Both the position numbers and the translations under genes were made by a program. 64,000 bases of DNA, taken from assembly GCF_021018805.1 (NCBI RefSeq), contig NC_086250.1:67653322-67717321 (forward strand), written 5' to 3'. Of this stretch, positions 50,590-63,700 are shown piece after piece. Numbering within the stretch: the stretch's first letter is position 1; the number at the start of each line of letters is the position of its first letter. A model generated the notes under the pieces. It ran no database searches, was not told where the DNA came from, and saw nothing but the letters and a program-made list of their open reading frames with translations. Source of the stretch: Prinia subflava (taxonomy: Eukaryota > Chordata > Aves > Passeriformes > Cisticolidae).

Positions 50590-53500
50590 TGCTCAATATA
50601 TACAGTATCCATCAAAAAGGTGGATCTAGTCCAGCAAGTGCTGTGACACTGGTTTATGTCTGTTACAGGAAGGTGTAAGAGCACTGCCATTGGGCTGTAA
50701 CAGAGTACACCAGCTTTGTGCTAACGCTCATTACTTAAATATTGGCTTATTCCTTCAAGACAGGGCTTTCTATCCTTTGAAATCCCTTGGACTGTTCTCA
50801 TCTCTGCTAATGTAATGCCTGACATTATGTCAGGAGAAAAACTGTGGGACACTCAATAGCCCCCCATCCCCCTGAGCACACTGTCAGTCCCACTGGGGAT
50901 ACTGCTTCTCCATCCTGCTTTAAAGAAAGCACCTGCAGTTATTCCCAGAAAAAGCCAAGTTCATTTTAAATCGCTGATAACATCAGCAAGCTCTATTCCA
51001 GCCACGCTTTCTAACAAGTCAGTGAGCTCAGTGAAAGATGAAGGGAAGATCTGAAATCATTTGGAGACACGACTCCAAATTTCTGCTTCCATCAGCTCAT
51101 TACTCAAGATGACTTTAAGCCCCGTGTGCCTCCTGCCCCCATTTCCAAGTTCTGGAGGCATCAGTGGGTGCAAACCATGCCAGGGTCTTCCCCAAACTGA
51201 AGTGCTGATGACATCCCTGACTGGCAGGAGGATTTCAGCAGCACCATCACCCCCACAGTGAGTCACTGCCCTGGCTGAGCCCATTTCAAATCCTTCCAGG
51301 TTCTGTTTGTGTGCAAGCTGTGCTCAGTGGAGAGCGTGTCCTCCACCACAGAGCGAGCCACAGAAACACCATCACAAAAAGCAATTTTCTCATTTCCTTA
51401 TGACCAGGGAAGGCAGCTCCAGTCCCCAGCTCTGATGCAAAACATCAGCAGGAGAGCTATTAAGTATTGTGGGTGGGAAGCTCCAGCACCAACCAAAATT
51501 ACTTCCATGTTGACAGGACTTATGGGATCAGCCAGCATCTGAGAGCTCTATAAACCTTCCCCAGAGTGTGACACAACACAAAACCAAAGGGTTTTCCCTG
51601 AATCAAAGATTCAGAGTGAAGTTCCCACACTGATCCATGCTTGGCAAGAGGAGAGAAAAAGCTTCTTATTTTTTCCACCCTCTTTCTGTGTGTGATTAGA
51701 GATGGGCCCAGGAGACACAGATTTGCTGGTAAAAACCTCCCCTTTGATCAGTTTAGTGAATTCTGAGAATCTGCAGTTAAAACCTCTAAGTCCGGTACAT
51801 CCCAATTAGAGATAATCCTAAAATATAAGGTTTGCATGAAGATGTGAGCTTTTTGTGGTGCCTGGAAGGGAAACAGGGGGAGTTTCTTGTTTTATTACCA
51901 ATGCTTATCCTGTCATATTTCATACCAACAACTGAGGTCACGTGCTGTTTGCCCTTCCCTTATTTTATAAAGAAGAAAGTAGAAAGGACGCATTTAGAAC
52001 AGAAAAGAAACCCAAGTAGAACATGGGTCAAATGAAGTTTGGTGCCTATTTTTCCCACAGGAAAATTTGCCAAAGAAAAATAAAAGTAAATCCAAAAGGC
52101 AAGTACAATGGCTCTACATGATGAAATTTTTTCCAGCTACTTTCAAGGCATAATTTCATCATGCAAAATGAGAAAGAGAGATAATATGTCTCTCTTTGCT
52201 CCATAAGTCTGTCACTACAGAAATTTTCGGCTGGTTTATTCATTTTCAGGCTCTCTGCCCTGATCTTTCTTTTCCCCTTTTATTACCTGTGTTGAGGCTG
52301 CAGTGCCACTCACTCACTGCCGAGCTGCAAAGTTGACTCACTACAGCTCCTTTTTTATTTCCTCACTGATCTCACTGAATTATTGAAAAGAGTACTGTCA
52401 AGTTGAAAAGAATATATCTTCAAAAATAAAATAAATTTTCTTTCCTGAGCTCCAAATGGCACCTTAAACCATATATTTAAGGACAAAAAAAAAAAAAAAG
52501 AATTTACAGGGGACTCATTTTCTTAGCATTAATAATGCCCTTCATTTTCTTTTTGCACATTTAAGTCCAGACAACCTAAGTTCACCATCAATTTCTAGAC
52601 AACTTCACTCTCTGCTTCTCCTATACTTCCAGTAATAATACTGCCAAGTGCCTTAAGTTTGTCCTCAGCCTTTGGGTACTTGTGGGCATTTTTTGTAAAG
52701 TCTGAGTTTGTAAAGATGTGAGTAATTCTGTGGCTCAGCTCTCATTTTTATTTTGTTTTATTTTGATATCTGTTAGCAGCCTTCAGGCTTACAGGGAACA
52801 GTTTGGCTGTGTGGCTCAACTACACCCTGAAGGCTACAAAGCAAGAACCCAACTGAAATTTTTATATAACCTCATTATTTTTAGAGAGATTTTTATGATT
52901 CCAGGAAGACCTGGATGATTTCTTGCATTTTTAACTCTGAGACTTGGCTTCTCTACAGTTTTAGATTTAGCATCTGAATTTCTTTTACTCTGCAGGTCCT
53001 TATAACCAATGTGTAAGTACAAAATGTCCAGAGCTCAAGACCTCTTTCTGTTTCCTTCCCTTTTCACTTGGGGGCCCAACATCTCCCTGGCTGATGGGAA
53101 ACCAGAGCACTGCAGATGATGCTGATGAAATCCCTCTACTCTTCTATCCCTACGGACAACAACCTTAGTCTAAGTGTGCCCATTACCAGACCCAGGCACC
53201 CTCTAGAAACACTATTATATTAGAGAAAAAAAATAGGCAAAATCCACATTGTTTGTAGGGCCATAATTTCTCATATAAAATGAGCAAAACCACAGTGCTG
53301 GTACTCAATCCTTAATATTTGAAGAGTGTGCTGAAATTTTGGGTTTATAGAATAAACATATGAGTTTGTCACAAGCATTGAACACACTGGTGATAAGAAT
53401 TAAAGATGCTGGGCATTAGCAGAAAGATATTTATAAATAAGCTAACATGAATTGGTCAGGAATTTTTATATAAAACTCTTACAAGAAACTGAGCAATTAA

Positions 53501-56080
53501 AATACAGAACCTGAGATGAATTGAAATGGAAAAAAAACCCAAATACCTTCCCCCCTTCCCTGCCCCAGAGTCCACACTTCTTTCCTTGTTAGAAGTTCTT
53601 TTGGAACCTTGTTATAAAATCCAGCAGTGCATCATCCCTCCAACAAAGACTTTTCTCACAAGACTCCAGGAATAAATAATAAAAAAAAAAATACAGTTCA
53701 GTTCAATCAACCTACCTCTAGGGCATATTTACACAAAGGTTTTTATTGCCTTTCAACTTGATATATTGTTTTCAATACCTAACTGAAAGGTAAAGGTATT
53801 AAAATATACATTGTAGGGCAGTTTATTCCAGAAGAACTCCATGGCACATCCTGAGCAATGCCCATGAAGACATCCAATTACTGCTTGTTCCAAACCTGAC
53901 CCCGGCTGTGTAACCAGGGCTAAAACTTCAGACATGCAGCACAGGAATTAACTTCTTCATTTTCATGGCAGGAGAGAACACTTCAAAATTATTTTGTTTA
54001 CTCTGATTTGAGAAACTTTGGGCCACACTCTTTAAATCACTTATGTGAGTTGTGGGTATGTGATATGTATGAAGGTGAGTGCAGACAGAAAAGAAATAAA
54101 CTGCACTGTTTTCAACAGGTGTGGGTTGTGGGTTGTGTTTTCCTGGGCCAGGCTACATGTCACATCTTTTGAGAATTATTCAGATACAGTAAAAGCCTTT
54201 CAAGATCTTGTTTTACCTACTAATAGCAGGGGCTTTAAAGGGATAAAACTATTCTCTTAAAGATTTTCAGTTCAGATTTTGATTAAAAATCAAGTGAGAA
54301 CTGACTGAATGGATCAGTGGGAGCCCTGAGGCCAGCTTTACCATGTTCACCAACACCAAGGCTGTCCCACAAAACTCAACACAGGTTCTGCCATGGCAAC
54401 ACGCCTTCAGTGAGCATTGGTCAGACCTGGAAGGCTCACCCAAAAACAGAGCTCAAGCATCTCAGGCCTCCTACAAACACACAACTTCTCCATGAGAGGC
54501 TTAAAATCTCAACAATACAACAAAAAGGATACACAGTGAGGTTGTTTCTCCCAGGAGGTGGCTCACAGAGCAATCTCCAAATGTGACTGTTTCTGAGTTA
54601 AGACAATTAATCCCTGGAATGAATGTGATGTGATTGCTGGGTGTGGGAGATGTCTGCTTCTCTGAATCAGCAGGTTTCAGCCTTCCAGAAAGGCCCCAGA
54701 AAATGCTTCCATCCTCTTGGGTGCACAGACTGGACTGGCAAGAACAGAATCATCTTCCCCTCAAGAATCATAAAGGCTGCAGCAACAAAACATCAATTGA
54801 ATTTCATTTTTCACACAGTTGCTATACCTTGTTCATATGTATGATAATATGCACTTGGTCCCCTTGATGCCATCACTGATTGCAATTAGATGTTCCTAAT
54901 CCAGACTTCGGCATTACACAAATAGTACTATTTGTTAAAAAATGCCCTCTCAAGAATGAATGTACATCTCTTCTTGTGCTCTCTCCCTTCATAACCCTCC
55001 ACAGCCTGTTGCCAGCTCTCATTATGTCTGGTCCCCTCATTTTAATTGCACTCACTGCACAATAAAAACCTTTCTAATTGGTTTTTCTGTAGAGCAGAAC
55101 ATGTAGTCACTCACAAATTACAAAGAAATACAAGCAAACATTAAACATTTTAAAAATGAGTAGGCATCCAAAATAAAATGATACTTTAGAGAATGACTGG
55201 CTACCAACTGGATAAATCCTGTCACTGTTCAAGTTAATAAAACAAATTTCTTGACAGGTGTTAGGCAATTTTTAGCAAAGTTACAAGGGTGTCACCATAG
55301 CTAATGTTATTAAAAGCTTTGATTAGTTATAAGAACAGACTCATAGGTCTAAATCAAAGCTGCTCACTGAAGCTGGGGAGATAACTGATGTTTACAAACA
55401 GAAAAACAGTCTTTAACTCCAAGAAAACTCTATGTAAGGAAGAGGACACATACCCTAGAAAGCAAGATAAGATGCATGAGTTCTCACATGCTTTCTGGTC
55501 CATCTTAAGCTGTGACCCCATATGAGCAGAGACCTTTGGTGTGTGCTCAGGGTGCAAGGAGATGGCAGGATTGCTGCTCACCAGGTGACAGCAGCTGGTG
55601 TGAGCACACAGCCCTGCCTGGCTGCACTTGGAGCATAAATCCCTTGTGCTTTAATGCATTTACTCTGGATGAGGAGCTGTGTTTTCTGGGTGCTGTGGCA
55701 GCAGAAACAACACAGCACATAATGACAGAAAACAATTACAGTAAAGAAATACATATGAAGTAGGCACCTCCTGAACCACTGGCAGCACAGAGGACACTTT
55801 GCAGCATTCAGATGAGGCTGGTTCTCACTGCTGTATTTATGAGTGAACATTATTTCTTCCTTTGCAGATATTTGCATTTCACCCCTTGGAGGATCTCCTT
55901 GAAACACAGAAACACAGTCTCATTCCCCACCCTTCCTAGGAACAGCCTCTGCTGTGAAAGTGCACAGTGCTAAAAACTCACACCAGCTATGGGGATGCCC
56001 TGGCCCAAGGCTGGTGCTCACGGGGATTATCCTTGTTCAGCTGCTGACCCATCCTTCCCTGACACACAGCCTGTGCTTTG
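50590..56080. other. Intronic stretch with no recognised element
   Basis: Apart from a 15-bp poly-A run at 52485-52499 I see only ordinary AT-rich intron. No open frame longer than 110 codons. Confidence 0.5.
52485..52499. repeat. Poly-A run (15 bp)
   Basis: Fifteen consecutive A on the plus strand, the only long homopolymer in the window with A rather than T on that strand. Confidence 0.95.
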
Positions 56081-56081
56081 G

Positions 56082-56121
56082 AGCAAAGAAAGCAAACCCA
56101 TAGCAAAGAAAGCAAACCCAT
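56082..56121. repeat. 20-bp perfect tandem duplication
   Basis: AGCAAAGAAAGCAAACCCAT occurs twice with no gap and no mismatch, about 175 bp before the CR1 copy. Recent slippage is likely. Confidence 0.95.
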
Positions 56122-56295
56122 AAAGAGGAAGGAGTTATGCTGGCTTGTATTCTTAGAAATGTGACTCCTCCTGTGGAGCTGATAATCCCTCAAAAACCCA
56201 TTTCCCAGAGTGCAGCCACTGTGACCCTCCTAAGGAGAGAGCTGCAAGACAGGATTCCACCTGAGTCTGGAAAAGGGAAACAGAGCTGGGCAAGA

Positions 56296-56700
56296 ATCTG
56301 GAGCACAAATCCTGTGAGGAGCAGCTGAGGGAGCTGGGTTTGTTTATCCTGGAGAAAAGGAGGCTCAGGGGTGACCTTATTGCTCCCTACAACTCCCTGA
56401 CACGAGACTGGAGCCAGGTGGGGGTTGGGCTCTGCTCCCAGGGAACCAGGCACAGGGTGAGAGGACACGGCCTCAAGCTGTGCCAGGGGAGGTTTAGGCT
56501 GGACATGAGGAAGAGTTTGTTCACAGCAATCCCAGACCTTGGAACAGGCTGCCCAGGGAATGGTGAAGTCACCATCCCAGGAGGTGTGAAAGGAAAGCCT
56601 GGACATGGCACTCAGTGCCGTGGTCTGCTTGGCGAGGTGCTGATCAGACTTGATGGTCCCAGAAGTCTGTTCCAACCTCATTGATTCTGTCATTCTGTGA
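56296..56700 (+). mobile_element. CR1 LINE 3' end, about 400 bp
   Basis: The best-preserved transposon in the window. In order it shows GAGGAGCAGCTGAGGGAGCT, CTGGAGAAAAGGAGGCTCAG, GGGAGGTTTAGGCTGGACAT, GGAACAGGCTGCCCAGGGAA and the terminal GATTCTGTCATTCTGTGA. These are standard CR1 3' landmarks; it lacks ORF2 and is 5'-truncated. It is antisense to CAMK1D. The 114- and 171-codon frames on its two strands are not coding. Confidence 0.95.
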
Positions 56701-58239
56701 TGCAAAGCTCACTGGAAGGTCTAACCCATGTGCTGGGTCAATGAGCTTTACAGCCATACAACAGCTGAGGGATGAATTTGGCCTGAGTTAATTTTATAAG
56801 CCATTTTTAGAGTAAATAAGTTTCATTAAACCTCATGCAAAAAGCATTCAACCAAAGGCAAATTCACATCAGTGTACTTGCTTATCCTTAATTACATTAT
56901 TCCCTTCTTTTTTAAGGATGCATTGCTCTCAAATATAGAAGGATCAACAAGATGATGTAATATTAAGTTGTAGTGAGTGATATAATTAGTTACTTCTCAG
57001 TAAATGTGAAAAGATCAGGAAAATCACATCGGTTTGTTCAGTTGGCAGGTGGAAACTACTGCTTCCTTTCACATCTCTGAAAAATTACAGCAGGTAGCAC
57101 GGCTTCCTAAACCCATTTGCCTTGATTCAAATAGACACATTAAATAATTAACCAGAATTAGAAATAACATCTAATATGTGCAGAGTAAGGAACTACAGGT
57201 GTTCACTGCAGGCTATGTCTGCTCTGATTTAAAGATGCCCGTGATATCCAAAATCCAAATTCACATGTGAGAGTGCACAGAGTGTATCTTGGGGAAATTT
57301 TCCAGGAGACATATCTGATAGATGAAAGAATCCTCTGTTATTCCTTGCACACCTCTGAAAAATGCTCAGCAAGCCCTCCAGGTCCAATCTTTGTTTAGAC
57401 AAATAAAGACCTCAATTAACTTTTAAAGCAGACTTTTGGATTCTTTTCGGAATCATCCTTAGTAGACTCAGGTATGTCTTATATGCCAAATCCTCCAAAC
57501 AGGGCACAAGGTACAGATAATATCATCCTCCTGCTCCTATTCTGACTTTTTCCTGCCTTAATTTCACAAGGTCTCAGGACCAGACCAAGACAAGGTTTAC
57601 AAGGCCCTCACAGCACTGATGAGAGGCAGCAACACCTTTCTGCTGTGAGTCTCAAGACTCCTTTTAGCAGATGTAAAAATCAGTTTTCTCTGCTGTCTTA
57701 ATTCTTTGTCCCTTTGTAGAGGCCTCCTAAACACCTGACAACATATCCTCCTGGAGAAGGTAGCTTTGCCCTGTGGACATTCCCATCCTGAAATAAATTC
57801 AGTGAACAACTGTGATACAGTGATGACTTCTCTAGTCACACAATGCTAAATGTATATTGATATCCCACAATAAGACTGCCAAGGAGACCAGTAATTCAGA
57901 AGAATTCAAAGCCATATCCCAAAGGCAAAGGGAAAACAATGTATTTAAGTACTTGGTCAACCTGAAATACAGTTTATGCACTCTGTCTTCATCTCCAGTA
58001 TTACACAACCTTAAAATTGAAAAGAAAAAGCTGCTAGAAGGCACCACATTTGGAGTAAAATTGATTCTGTTGTTCTTCCATCCAGTGTACAGAATCAGAG
58101 TAATCAAACAATCGACTGCAAGTCCAGAAAAAATTTAAAGCCATCACTACAAAAAGATGATTCCAGTATATCAGTCAAATAACAGCTCATTAAATCAGCA
58201 GAACAGAGAAATATTTGCGCAGCACATTTACCCTCAAAA

Positions 58240-58242
<3 letters not shown>

Positions 58243-58288
<46 letters not shown>
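58243..58288. repeat. Long poly-T tract (46 bp)
   Basis: Uninterrupted 46 T on the plus strand. On the minus strand it is a pure poly-A that follows the sequence from 58440 down to 58289. It could be a retrocopy tail or a mononucleotide expansion. The adjacent 150 bp is not recognised. Confidence 0.95.
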
Positions 58289-58290
<2 letters not shown>

Positions 58291-58458
58291 GAATAGTAAG
58301 AGCAATACTCCCAGTGAAAAAGACTTTTTGTGTCACATTCCATGGAAGTCTAATTTCAGAAGCCACTCTTCTCTTAATGTAACTTGAAATGCCCAAAATT
58401 GAAGCTGTTCCTTGGCCACAAGAGTAGAAAGGCATTTGTCGAAGTCATTATTTATAAT

Positions 58459-58480
58459 GTGTGTGTGTATGTGTGATATG
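58459..58480. repeat. GT microsatellite
   Basis: Interrupted GT repeat followed by GATATGATATG. Confidence 0.85.
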
Positions 58481-58941
58481 ATATGTATAAGTCTCTAACA
58501 CTAGGGCTAGTGCTTGCCAAATGCTGTCATAGTCACATCTCCTCTACTTGATTACAGTGAAAAAATTATTGCATCTTACTTCACAGAGGAGTTATAACTG
58601 CCCAGATTTGTCAAAACTATGTGTACTTTAAAAACTGAAACTCAATCACATCCAAATCCCAAATAGATAAATGTAAACACCATCAAACAGAATCACTCTT
58701 TGCCCATTTGACAATATGCTCAGTGCCTGCAGGTGGTGAGGGATGGTAGCATGATTTGTACCTTGGCACCTCCTCTCTTCCAAACCCTAGAAAAGAGCCC
58801 AAGTGATGCTCACCCTATGCAGACACCAGCACTGATGGAGAGGAAAAACAACTTCTTTCAGCCCTGCCTCAGTTCTTCCATCTGAAACATGGGACACCCA
58901 ACAAAGACTGTCTTGTCTGCAGTCAAGCAGAAATGGAGACT

Positions 58942-59498
58942 TGTACTGGTTTTGACTGGGACAGGGTTAACTTTCTCCAGAGTATTGTACATGGTGTTTT
59001 GGATTTGTGTTAGAAACAGCACTGATGACACAGGGATTTCATTATTGCTTACACAAGGTCAAGGCCTCTCTGCTCCTCACCCCACCAAGGAGGAGTCTGG
59101 GGGTGCACAAGGAGTTGGGAGGGGTCACAGCCAGGACAGCTGACCCCAGCAGGGATATCCCAGACTATACACGGTAATGCTCAGTTCATAAATCTGGGAG
59201 AAGAAGAAGAAAGGGGAAACATTCAGAATGATGGTGCTTATTTTCCCAAGTCACTGTTCCATGTGATGGAGCCCTGTTCTCTTGGGGATGGCTGAACATG
59301 TGCCCACAGGAAGCAGTGAATGAATTCCTTGTTTTGTTTTGCTTGTGCACGCAGCTTTTGCTTTACCCATTGAACTGTCTTTACCTCAACTTCTGAGTTT
59401 TCTCACCGTTTCTCTTCTAATTCCAACCCCCCCCTCCATTCCACTGGGGGAAGATGATCTGCATGAAGCTGAATTGTCAGTGTAGGTCAAACCATGAG
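58942..59498 (+). mobile_element. 5' LTR of an avian endogenous retrovirus
   Basis: It begins TGTACTGGTTTTGACTGGGA and ends GTCAAACCATGA, about 557 bp. Internal landmarks typical of this avian LTR type are present: GGAGTTGGGAGGGGTCACAG, CCAGGACAGCTGACCCCAGC, a decayed TATA-like TTCATAAA at 59185-59192, and ACTGTCTTTACCTCAACTTC near the 3' end. Plus orientation, antisense to CAMK1D. The exact start is uncertain by some bases, and I found no clear target-site duplication. Confidence 0.8.
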
Positions 59499-59507
59499 GG
59501 TCCTTTC

Positions 59508-59525
59508 TCATGCCCAACATGGTGC
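59508..59525 (+). other. Decayed tRNA-Lys primer binding site
   Basis: By my count this 18-base site matches the tRNA-Lys(1,2) primer binding sequence used by betaretrovirus-like (ERVK) elements at 13 positions, including the CCCAAC core. It lies 10 bases past the LTR end and supports the provirus call and its orientation. Confidence 0.6.
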
Positions 59526-60551
59526 TCAAAGAGTTCAAGACAACAAGAGATTTGACTGAAACATCCTAGATCAAATTTATAGCTGTTACTACTGATTAGC
59601 TATTAATTGGCAGACTCCCTCACTGGGTATTTGAGTCTAGTGCTCGTTAGTGACTACTTTTTGCTCTCACTGCGTGCTGCCCCACCGTGTGGCTTATCAT
59701 CCTACTCTGCTGTGCCTGGGAACATTCTGATAACAGCAACAGTGATGTAATTGAGCTGGCAGATGGCCAGGGCATCACTGCTGCTTCTGTGCTGCTCTTC
59801 TGGCCAGGCTGGGACCCCCGTGTGGGCTCCAGTCGTGACCTGTGGGAGCAGGACACACCGAGGTGTTCACAGTCGTGAATGTGTCCACACCAGAGCAGGT
59901 CCATCTCAGCTCTGTCAGTGCCATGGCTGTGGCCCTTGGGGACACAGGTGCACCTCGAGGTGGCTGTGGCTGTGGGTAAGTCTGCAGCACAGCTGCAGAG
60001 CCTGGGAGAGGCAGTGGCTCAGAGATAAGGTTCCACGTGGAGTAGATCCACCCTCAGGGACATCTGTGTGTGGATAAGGGCAAGCCAGAGCAGGAGCAAA
60101 GGTAAGAGTTCATTACAGTGTCAAACCCTGGCCCAAAGGCACCAGAGTTGGAGGCTGTAATGGAAATACCTTTAAATTGTTGTGAGCCATGATTTGAGTT
60201 GTTAAAGGGATTCCTGTAGCCTTGGGGAAGCCTTACAAGAAGCAGCCTGACCTGAGCTGGCTTTGGTGCCCAAAAGTTCCACACAGCACACCACCTCTCC
60301 TGTGCCAAGTGAACACCATGACAGATGGAGCCCAAAGTCACAAACCAAATGAACTCAACAGACATTTGATGGACATTTGTACTCATTTTATGGGAGTTCT
60401 ACAAACATTCTAGAGGGGTGTTCCATAGACTAGAGAAATGACACTTGTGTTTCATGTCAAAAGATAGGAAGGGGGTGCTGCTTAAAGAGGTTGAATTGGG
60501 TAGGGTGGTACCTGAGCATGATGTAAATGGTATGGAATGAGGGATGGAGAA
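59526..60551 (+). mobile_element. Collapsed internal region of the provirus
   Basis: About 1 kb lies between the primer binding site and the 3' LTR remnant, against several kb in a full element. I could not identify gag, pro, pol or env sequence; the frames are broken and short (up to 110 codons). The last 100 bases (GGGGGTGCTGCTTAAAGAGG to GATGTAAATGGTATGGAATG) resemble the region just before the 3' LTR in avian elements. It is either a large-deletion derivative or a non-autonomous internal sequence. Not capable of expression as a virus. Confidence 0.6.
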
Positions 60552-60759
60552 TCTGCTGTTCCTACTCTGGAAAGTGGTGAATGAATTCCTTCTTTGGCTT
60601 TGCTCACATGCTCAGCTTTATTTTACTTATGTAACTGTCTTTAGCTCAAGCCATAAATTTTCCCACTTCTACTCTTTCAAATTGCCTCCTCCATGCTGTT
60701 GCAGGGCATGAGAGAATGGCTGCGTGGGGATCAGTTGCCAGGAGGATTAAACCCCAACA
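60552..60759 (+). mobile_element. 3' LTR remnant with a large internal deletion
   Basis: It starts TCTGCTGTTCCTACTCTGG, where an LTR start is expected, then jumps to the 3' third of the LTR: GTGAATGAATTCCTTCTTTG, AACTGTCTTTAGCTCAAGCC, and the end GGATTAAACCCCAACA. These align with the last 200 bp of the 5' LTR at 58942-59498. About 350 bp of promoter-bearing LTR sequence is missing. The divergence between the two copies suggests an old insertion. Confidence 0.7.
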
Positions 60760-63700
60760 AAACTATTACTACTCTTCACTCACTTCAAGTACTTTCTCCT
60801 TCTCATCGTTCATCTTCATCATTTACTTGGTTTTGGACTGAGTGCTTTTGTTAAAGGGTTGATTATAGGATAATTTGAAACAAGTATATTAATCTCACAT
60901 TATGCCTAATTGCATTAGCTTCAGATGTGTCCTCTAAGTATGATTTACATTTTTAAAGATGTCTAAGACTCTTTTCTATCATCTCCTTTAATGAGATCCA
61001 ATCTCTGAGGCCTTTTTCTGACTTCTTCATTCTCCGTGAATTTTCTTTCTCTTGGAGATACTGAATTTCTACAAAATCTCCCTGAGACTCTTTGACACTG
61101 ACAGTAAAATGGCACTAAATCAATAAAACACTAAATAAAATAACCATAATTAATAGTACTTTCATTTACTATATTTTTTCCTTAAATCTCTAAGTGTTTT
61201 GCAAAAGAAGGCAAATATTATTACATTTAACTGCAGGAAAAAACCAGAGGCAGAGTTGGACCAAACATCCCATATTAAATCCCAAATATTGTAGGGACAG
61301 TAAGTCCCATTAGGAGAGAAGACAGGTTACTGCCTGAGCTGATGGGGCTGCTCAATAAAAACAGTAATAGACACCAACTTCATCTTTTTAGCCTCTACTT
61401 TTCTCAGCACGTTATTTCTTTAAGCCATTCAATAACTGTTAATAGGTGCCAGACTCATCAAACCATTGAAATTATGTAACTCCCAAACCTGTCAGAATGA
61501 AGCATTGTTCTTCCCACAACCCCATTACTTTTAGTAACTACTTCCAAACCAGCTGCCTATGTGGGAGCAAGCAAGGAGTCACTTCAAACAATTCTTCCAA
61601 CACACTCCTTCAGCAGTATTAAAGCCAGCAAGGCATTTATTGGGTGACCATTTTCTGATTTGTGAGATCCTGGCTGGATTTATCACAGTGTCCAGAGAAA
61701 TTCACAGGTAATATTCAGAACACATCAGGCCTCAAATGTTTCCAGCAAAAGGCCAGAAGGAGAAAACATTTGCATTACGGCACAGAAATTCCAAATCTCA
61801 GCGTCACTGGGTACACTGAGATTCCGCCACACCCTGTGCAGATGGCAGGAATGACAAAGTGGGATTAATAACTGGGAATGCCACCGGCATCCACAAAAGG
61901 CAACACGACACTGAAGAAGCACGAGGGAGGCGGTGACAGCTCCAAAAGGAACAGCTCTATTTCACAACCCTTATCTCACTGTAATTAATTTTGAAGCAAG
62001 CTATCTTTCCCAGTGACACTTCTGCACAACTCCCAGCTCAGGGAATGTGACCCTGGGAGCCTACCAGAGAGAGATGTAAAACAAACTCACCCGGGTCAAA
62101 TTCCTCATGGCACGTGGTTTGATTACACAGGAAAGATGCCCTGGTCTGCCTGCCTCAAGTTCTTTCAGCTGTTCAACAATTTTTCTTTCTGGGTAGATGC
62201 TACCAAATCAACATAAACCCAAATGTGATCATTTTACTCAAAAATTGGAAACAGACTAATAGCAAACAAACCATACTCACAGAGCATCCTCCAACCCTGC
62301 CATAACACCAATTTCCACACAGGTTTTCTGCATCAACCTGCTTTAGAAATTAGTTTGAGTTAGCTTGTATGATGGTGAAAAATTTGGAAGGAAAGTCCAA
62401 AGTGCCACTGCAAGCCTTAGACCATGTTCACCATGTTATTAACCCTCTTTTTGCCAATTTCCAGTAACTTTCTGTTGAGCTGAGTGTGTATGTCAGGTTT
62501 TCCAGGGCCATGACTCCTACAAATCACCTGTTGAGCATGAAAATGAGCATCTACCTCTTATTTTTGTATGCAAAATTAATTTCCTGCCTGTCTCCATGAG
62601 GCATGGTGTGACCCCTGGCAACAATCAGTCCTTTTCAGGAGCTCCAAAATGTCTTAAGGGCAATAAAGATCACTTTTTTTTTTCTCTTTCTCGTTTTTTC
62701 TCTTTAGATTATGTAAGAACAACTATTTCAAAGCATGCAAGACTGAAAGTCAGTGGGGAGAAGATAAAAAACAGGAAGGGAGATAACAGCACAACTCTGA
62801 ACCCTCACATAGTACATGAGATATGCACAAAGCCCTGTGCCACCACATCCCATCCCCCAAAGCAAGGCCCATTAAAGATCTGGGAGCCCCAAACTGGACC
62901 CACCCCATGCTACCACTTTCCTCAGAAAATTCAGGTGGTCAGTCTAATCCTGGTCTTCCTTTCACACTCATGGACAAACAGAAGCATAGATCAGGAGAAT
63001 CAATCAATGAATATGGCTGAACAAAACACCAACATTTTTCTGTTAACAATGATAAAAACATGATGAAAACATTAAGAATGTCTGCAAAAGCTAAGACAAG
63101 GGTGTCTCCTTTTCTTTCCTTTCCTAACAAGCAGTAGCTTGTCTGGGACTGAACAGGTTTACAGGCAGAAAAGCACCAATCTAGATACTGAAAAAAAGTG
63201 AAGATCAGTTTCAAGAGCAGCATCTGCAGATATACAGTCTGTGTGAGATTCTCCTGGCCATGGAGAAGCAAGAAAACCCAGTGTCCACCTGGCAGCTGAT
63301 GACCCTTTCTATTTTCTACAGTCCTACAGAACACAGGAGTGCAAGAATGAACATTCAGCTTCCTGAGCTCGTTATCTTAAACAAGCTGTGCTGTGTCAGA
63401 ATTAGCAAAGCACTCAGAGCTGCATGCAGCCAAGTCCCCAGAACAGCAGGCAAAGCAGATACAAGGGACATAGGGGGCAATGCCTTATTTTCTGCAGATT
63501 AATGAGTACAGAGGGAAAACCAGGATTCTTTACACCCTCTTTCTCCTATTCCCTTTGAAGAACCATGGGCCAGAGAAGAGAATTCATATTTGCATCTAGT
63601 AAATAAATGAGAAGTCAGTGTGTTCCTAGGCAATCTGCAGTATGAAATAGCTTTCCTGGACAACTTTCAGGCTTATCAGTTTGACAGAACTGTTTGATAC

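Noticed and set aside
56190..56705. 171- and 114-codon frames over 56190-56705
   Set aside because: Both lie over the CR1 3' untranslated region.
58190..58435. Minus-strand frame ending in poly-lysine next to the poly-T tract
   Set aside because: Lysine run is the homopolymer; the 50 residues before it match nothing I know.
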